From assembly GCF_018255755.1 (NCBI RefSeq), contig NZ_CP073766.1, forward strand, positions 5,454,501 through 5,518,500: a stretch of 64,000 nt of DNA. Direction: 5' to 3'. A program made the translations under genes and the position numbers. This document shows positions 60,692-64,000 of this stretch, one piece after another. Position 1 is the first letter of the stretch; every line of letters starts with the position of its first letter. The notes beneath the pieces were generated by a model, which worked only from the letters and a program-made list of their open reading frames with translations, searched no databases and had not been told where the DNA came from. Source of the stretch: Chitinophaga sp. HK235 (GTDB lineage: Bacteria; Bacteroidota; Bacteroidia; Chitinophagales; Chitinophagaceae).

Positions 60692-60732
60692 AACCAGCTG
60701 CAGCAGTACCGCAGGTACCGTTGCAGCTGGTT
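60692..60732. terminator. Strong hairpin between cystathionine synthase and TIGR02757 genes
   Basis: AACCAGCTGCA (60692-60702) pairs with TGCAGCTGGTT (60722-60732), with an inner GTACC/GGTAC pair. A T-run is lacking on either side; a probable end of the cystathionine gamma-synthase mRNA. Confidence 0.6.
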
Positions 60733-60840
60733 AATTCATCCACTAGTGGATAAAGGCTGTGGATATGGTTCTGGTAAAATAATATACCAGGTAAAGATAA
60801 TTTTTACCCCGAAAGAATTAAAATCTGATTGATGAGCGCG

Positions 60841-61980
60841 TTATCCGATGGCTTTGTTCAGGTCTTCTATCAGGTCGGTGGCGTCTTCGATGCCTACGCT
60901 AAGGCGTATCAGGGAGTCTGCCAGTCCGTTTTTGATTCTTTCTTCCCGGGGGATGGAGGCATGGGTCATGCTGGCGGGATGGCCTATCAGTGACTCTACG
61001 CCGCCCAGTGATTCGGCCAGGGAGAACAAATGGGTGTTGCTCAGTACGCGGTTGGCTGCTTCCATGTTATCATCCTTCAGTGTAAAGGACATCATCCCAC
61101 CAAAGCCCCGCATCTGTTGTTTAGCGATGTCATGATTGGGATGATCGGTAAATCCGGGCCAGTATACTTTGTCCACTTTAGGATGATTGCGCAGGAAGTG
61201 GGCGATGGTTTCACCGTTTTCACAGTGACGCTGCATGCGTACATGTAACGTTTTGATGCCGCGTAATACCAGGAAACAGTCTTGCGGACCGGGAACGGCG
61301 CCGCAGCTGTTTTGAATGAAATACAGCTGTTTGGCCAGCTCCTCGTTTTTAACGATCACTGCACCATGTACCACATCGCTATGGCCGCCGAGGTATTTGG
61401 TGGCAGAATGCAATACGATATCAGCGCCCAGGTCCAGCGGATTTTGCAGGTAAGGAGAAGCAAACGTATTATCTACGCATAATAATACATTGTTCTTTTG
61501 GGCAATGCGGGCCACGGCTGCAATATCAATAATGTTCAGGAGCGGATTGGTGGGTGTTTCCAGCCATATCATCCTGGTTTTGGGAGTAATGTGTGCAGCG
61601 ATGCTGTCAGCGTCGCGCAGGCTTACAAAAGAGAATTTAATGCCGTAGCGCTCGAAAACCTTGGTGAAAATACGGTAGGTGCCACCATAAAGATCGTTGG
61701 TAGCCACTACTTCGTCGCCTGGCGACAGCAGTTTCATAACACCGTCAGTAGCTGCCAGACCACTGCCAAAGGAAACACCGTGTGTTCCGTTTTCGATGGC
61801 TGCCAGGGCATTCTGCAGGGCATCGCGGGTAGGGTTCTGGGTGCGGGCATATTCGTACCCTTTATGTACACCTGGCGCGCTCTGCACATAGGTGGATGTT
61901 TGAAAGATAGGAGTCATAATGGCTCCGGTGGAAGGATCGGGAGCTACACCTGCGTGTATGAGTTTTGTACCCAGCTTCAT
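60841..61980 (-). CDS. Cystathionine gamma-synthase/lyase (PLP enzyme)
   Basis: The 379-residue Cys/Met-metabolism PLP enzyme has the Schiff-base Lys195 in SATKYLGGHSDVVHG, the phosphate-binding FGSGLAAT and the cofactor Asp in VDNTFASPYLQ. It could be cystathionine gamma-synthase (methionine synthesis) or gamma-lyase; sequence alone does not separate them safely. The end of the frame is normal. The upstream region has a -7 box, and no SAM riboswitch was seen. Confidence 0.93.
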   Translation of the reverse strand: MKLGTKLIHAGVAPDPSTGAIMTPIFQTSTYVQSAPGVHKGYEYARTQNPTRDALQNALAAIENGTHGVSFGSGLAATDGVMKLLSPGDEVVATNDLYGGTYRIFTKVFERYGIKFSFVSLRDADSIAAHITPKTRMIWLETPTNPLLNIIDIAAVARIAQKNNVLLCVDNTFASPYLQNPLDLGADIVLHSATKYLGGHSDVVHGAVIVKNEELAKQLYFIQNSCGAVPGPQDCFLVLRGIKTLHVRMQRHCENGETIAHFLRNHPKVDKVYWPGFTDHPNHDIAKQQMRGFGGMMSFTLKDDNMEAANRVLSNTHLFSLAESLGGVESLIGHPASMTHASIPREERIKNGLADSLIRLSVGIEDATDLIEDLNKAIG

Positions 61981-62020
61981 GTCTTAATATTTTATAATGA
62001 ACAATTTTTGGTGGTTTTTC

Positions 62021-62028
62021 CAAATATA
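62021..62028 (-). promoter_or_regulatory. -7 box for the cystathionine synthase gene
   Basis: TATATTTG on the minus strand, 40 bp before the ATG. Confidence 0.5.
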
Positions 62029-62120
62029 CTTCAGTTTTTGCGATTGGAACCGCCTGACAGGCCCCGCAATAATTTGTCCATTTTAGCTTTTCTTATTTTA
62101 CTGAAGGAAATATTTAGCAC

Positions 62121-62188
62121 GCTCACGAACATTTTTATATCATTCACCAAATGAACCCTAACGGGTACGGATATTCGATATACATTCG
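62121..62188 (+). promoter_or_regulatory. Copy D: two 21-bp phased repeats and -7 box
   Basis: GCTCAC (62121-62126) and ATTCAC (62142-62147) start 21 bp apart, a 33-bp gap follows, then TACATTCG at 62181-62188 (one base off TAnnTTTG). Confidence 0.65.
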
Positions 62189-62191
62189 TTC

Positions 62192-62248
62192 AGGTTTTTC
62201 ATAGGATATGGTTAAAATTTTTAAGGCGGTATTCTTACCGCCTTTTTT
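62192..62248 (+). ncRNA. Copy D of the candidate small-RNA family
   Basis: AGGTTTTTCATAGG and ATATGGTTAAAA are followed by AAGGCGGTA-TTCT-TACCGCCTT, a perfect 9-bp stem with TTCT loop and six T. It is the cleanest hairpin of the four copies. Confidence 0.65.
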
Positions 62249-62253
62249 ACTTT

Positions 62254-62509
62254 GATGAATGCTGATGCTACTGATGTTCCTGATGAGCGAAGAGGACAGA
62301 TGATTTGATCGAAAGAAGAGAGAATCAGTAGAATTATTCAAAATAAATAAAAAGGAATCGCCCATTGATACTGTTATCAATGGGCGATTCCTTTTTATCT
62401 TTCTACTGATTTACTGCTATCAAAACTGATCCGCTTTAATCCAGTCTTCTATCTCCAATCACCTGGTCATCTTCGCTCATCAGGAACATCAGCAGTATCA
62501 GTATTCATC
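62254..62509. repeat. Palindromic repeat element, copy 2 (40-bp inverted ends)
   Basis: Ends 62254-62293 and 62470-62509 are inverted repeats with three differences in 40 bp. The core has a 22-bp perfect stem (62349-62370 with 62375-62396) containing CGCCCATTGATA. An AATCAGTAGA/TCTACTGATT pair lies between. It ends 4 bp before the DUF2911 stop codon and probably terminates that gene. Confidence 0.8.
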
Positions 62510-62513
62510 ACAG

Positions 62514-63083
62514 TTACCAGCGGATAGGCAGACTTACACTTACCTTATCCCAGGCGATGATCAGGTTGGCACCAGGCTCGCCTTTTTCAAATACCATGGT
62601 GAAGGCATCTACGGGGGAGTCGAGTGCTACTACCGGAAGCGCTGTTCTCACAACGTCTTTACGCTGATCGTATTTAAAGGCGCCCCAGATATCTGTTTCT
62701 TTATTGATGATGATGGTCCATGTTTTTTCTGTTGGGATGGCGTACATGGTGTAACGGCCTTTCGGAATATTTTTTCCGGCGATGGTCACAGGTCTGAAGA
62801 ATTCTATTTCAGTGGCTTCGTTGGCGCCGAGTCGCCATATTTTTCCGTATTCTTCCAGGTTACCGAAGATTTCTCTTCCTTTTGTTTGCGGACGGCTGTA
62901 TATCACCCTGGCAACGAGGGTGCCGGGTTCTCCTTTTACTTTTACCACATAAGGGTACATGGGAGGGTAATACGCCATGTCCATTGGGCTGGCATCCAAT
63001 GGCGGCAGTTTTTTATCCTGTGCTCCTGCGTTGGCGGCAAATAATCCCAGTGCAAAGGCAAAGATGATTGCTTTTTTAAACAT
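62514..63083 (-). CDS. DUF2911 exported protein
   Basis: ATG 63083 gives 189 residues with a signal peptide ending ANAGAQ. The DUF2911 domain is recognised from ARVIYSRPQTKGREIFGNLEEYGKIWRLGANEATEIEFF (about 52-90) and GRYTMYAIPTEKTWTIIINKETDIWG. These proteins are periplasmic and of unknown function. A frame starting at 63131 would lack the signal at its N-terminus and is less likely. Confidence 0.9.
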   Translation of the reverse strand: MFKKAIIFAFALGLFAANAGAQDKKLPPLDASPMDMAYYPPMYPYVVKVKGEPGTLVARVIYSRPQTKGREIFGNLEEYGKIWRLGANEATEIEFFRPVTIAGKNIPKGRYTMYAIPTEKTWTIIINKETDIWGAFKYDQRKDVVRTALPVVALDSPVDAFTMVFEKGEPGANLIIAWDKVSVSLPIRW

Positions 63084-63185
63084 CCTTTGATACTTTATTT
63101 TCTTTTTAAAACAGATAAATTGCGGCCCCAAACCTAGCCTTTTTTATGGAATCGGGAAAGTGGGCGGAAAGGCTTTAACAAGCTG

Positions 63186-63782
63186 TTAGCGGTTTTCGTT
63201 TTGTAACAAATTTTCCACATAAGCCTGGAGCTCAGGGAAAAAAGCCTGATAACAACCACGTAATGCTTCATAGTGTTCCAGGAAAACGGCAAATACAATG
63301 GCAGGGCTGCTTTTCAGGTGCTGTGCCCTCGAGCTGAGTCCGCGGAATGCTCTTTCGATACCGTCGTTGTGCCGGTAATTAAATAACCAGTTGAACTCCT
63401 TCATATAAGAAAACATCCGCAGAAAATCTGCCGGCAATGTATCGCCCTGACCGGTAATCACATCATATACTTCTGCAGAAAAATCGTACAGGCTGTCTTC
63501 CGAAAAGCGGGTAGTGTCGGTAGCCAGAAAATGATCATAGACAACGTCAGTGAATACGCCGCTGTAAAGACCACAGGAAGCACGGAAAAATGTCTTGGCC
63601 TGACTGGTGACAGGGTGCTGGTCGGTAAAGGCGTCAATAGCCCGGTGTATCCGGATACCCTGTTGTATACCCGGACTGTATTGTTCCAGTTGATGTTGTC
63701 CTTTCACATAATCAGCGATCAGATTGCCGGTGATCAGTTCCGGCTGATGAAACGACAAATATGCATGTGCCAGATAATTCAT
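63186..63782 (-). CDS. Acyl-carrier-protein phosphodiesterase (AcpH)
   Basis: ATG 63782 gives 198 residues starting MNYLAHAYLSF, the conserved AcpH N-terminus; a much longer open frame upstream is not coding-like and contains the -7 box. GNLIADYVKG (about 19-28), HRAIDAFTDQHP with the metal-binding HD-type residues and VVYDHFLATD follow the family pattern. The enzyme removes the 4'-phosphopantetheine arm from acyl-carrier protein. Confidence 0.9.
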   Translation of the reverse strand: MNYLAHAYLSFHQPELITGNLIADYVKGQHQLEQYSPGIQQGIRIHRAIDAFTDQHPVTSQAKTFFRASCGLYSGVFTDVVYDHFLATDTTRFSEDSLYDFSAEVYDVITGQGDTLPADFLRMFSYMKEFNWLFNYRHNDGIERAFRGLSSRAQHLKSSPAIVFAVFLEHYEALRGCYQAFFPELQAYVENLLQNENR

Positions 63783-63815
63783 TGAATAAAGCCTCCCTGT
63801 TAATGTTTTGAATAA

Positions 63816-63823
63816 CAAATGTA
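63816..63823 (-). promoter_or_regulatory. -7 box for the AcpH gene
   Basis: TACATTTG on the minus strand matches TAnnTTTG, 33 bp before the ATG at 63782. It supports the short start. Confidence 0.5.
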
Positions 63824-64000
63824 ACAATCGTTTTAACCACTGATGTAGGAGCTCATGCCAGTTTTCACGTTGAACCATATTTCTCATCCACTTTAACAGA
63901 ACCTTAACACACACCCATGCAACATTGGCAAGGTGGCACCAACAGACAGGCCAGGGCTGCGGAAGATGCTCCATTGTCCGCCACCGGTCAGGCGGACGTC

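Larger units (their letters stand above)
61981..62513. other. 533-bp region with small-RNA element D and a palindromic element
   Basis: No gene is seen. From left to right: the -7 box of the cystathionine gene (62021-62028, minus strand), copy D of the small-RNA-type element (62121-62248), then the second palindromic repeat element (62254-62509), only 6 bp apart. Confidence 0.65.

Noticed and set aside
61981..62120. SAM riboswitch before the cystathionine synthase gene
   Set aside because: The -7 box leaves only about 35 nt of leader, too short for one.
63783..63974. N-terminal extension of the AcpH frame
   Set aside because: It contains the -7 box and Trp/His-rich non-conserved residues; AcpH begins at MNYLAHAYLSF.
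63917..64000. Plus-strand ATG with 28 open codons to the right edge
   Set aside because: Too short and without recognisable sequence; a minus-strand frame is equally open, so no gene can be claimed at the edge.

Overview
The window reads as chromosomal DNA of a Bacteroidota member of the Chitinophagaceae type, probably Chitinophaga or a close relative. This is inferred from: an alternative complex III plus aa3-type oxidase locus; a CarboxypepD_reg-type TonB receptor; DUF5606, DUF6263 and TIGR02757 genes; mostly A-rich translation starts without a Shine-Dalgarno box; and many upstream regions with the Bacteroidota -7 box TAnnTTTG, sometimes with TTG/TTTG 19-22 bp upstream. No rRNA, tRNA, CRISPR array, phage or insertion sequence was seen.

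Layout. 1-8 kb: an S1/P1 nuclease cut by the left edge, uvrB, an ammonium transporter with a BBP2-type porin, a DUF2461 protein and asd. 8-13 kb: a lamin-tail surface protein, DUF5606 with a Lys/Ala tail, an M3 oligopeptidase. 13-20.5 kb: a metal-homeostasis block (SCO protein and Fur/Zur-type regulator on one strand; MerC-like protein, CobW/COG0523 GTPase and TonB receptor on the other), then an outer-membrane protein, purN and an NlpE-like lipoprotein. 20.9-36.8 kb: a long respiratory cluster actABCDEF-coxBA-ctaB-two subunit III genes-subunit IV-SCO-DUF420, which should carry electrons from menaquinol through alternative complex III to an aa3 oxygen reductase. 37-46 kb: GNAT, MarR-like regulator with a Cys cluster, DUF2024, protoglobin-like protein, ClC channel, SMR exporter, MeaB, glycosyltransferase, LON-domain protein, outer-membrane protein, LptC and a CsaA-like protein. 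47-64 kb: S9 peptidase, lysS, UspA, DUF4197, an FAH/flavin-reductase pair, a gluzincin-like protein, a class A beta-lactamase-fold protein, a fatty-acid hydroxylase, a TIGR02757/DUF6263 operon, cystathionine gamma-synthase, DUF2911 and ACP phosphodiesterase.

The most unusual content is between genes. Four intergenic sites (46.6, 47.0, 49.7 and 62.2 kb) share one architecture: GTTCAC-like direct repeats (phased at exactly 21 bp at three of the sites), a fixed 32-33 bp gap, a TAnnTTTG-like -7 box, a conserved A/T-rich segment, and a terminator-like hairpin whose stem changes by compensatory substitutions while its loop stays (T/G)TCT. This looks like a dispersed small-RNA family with an activator-dependent promoter. 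A second family is a palindromic element with 40-43 bp inverted ends around a terminator core (51.3 and 62.3 kb, partial at 13.96 kb). Other points are a Zur-like palindrome over the promoter of the metal block, a terminator/antiterminator switch before the LON-domain gene, and an EF-hand loop inside the DUF420 protein.
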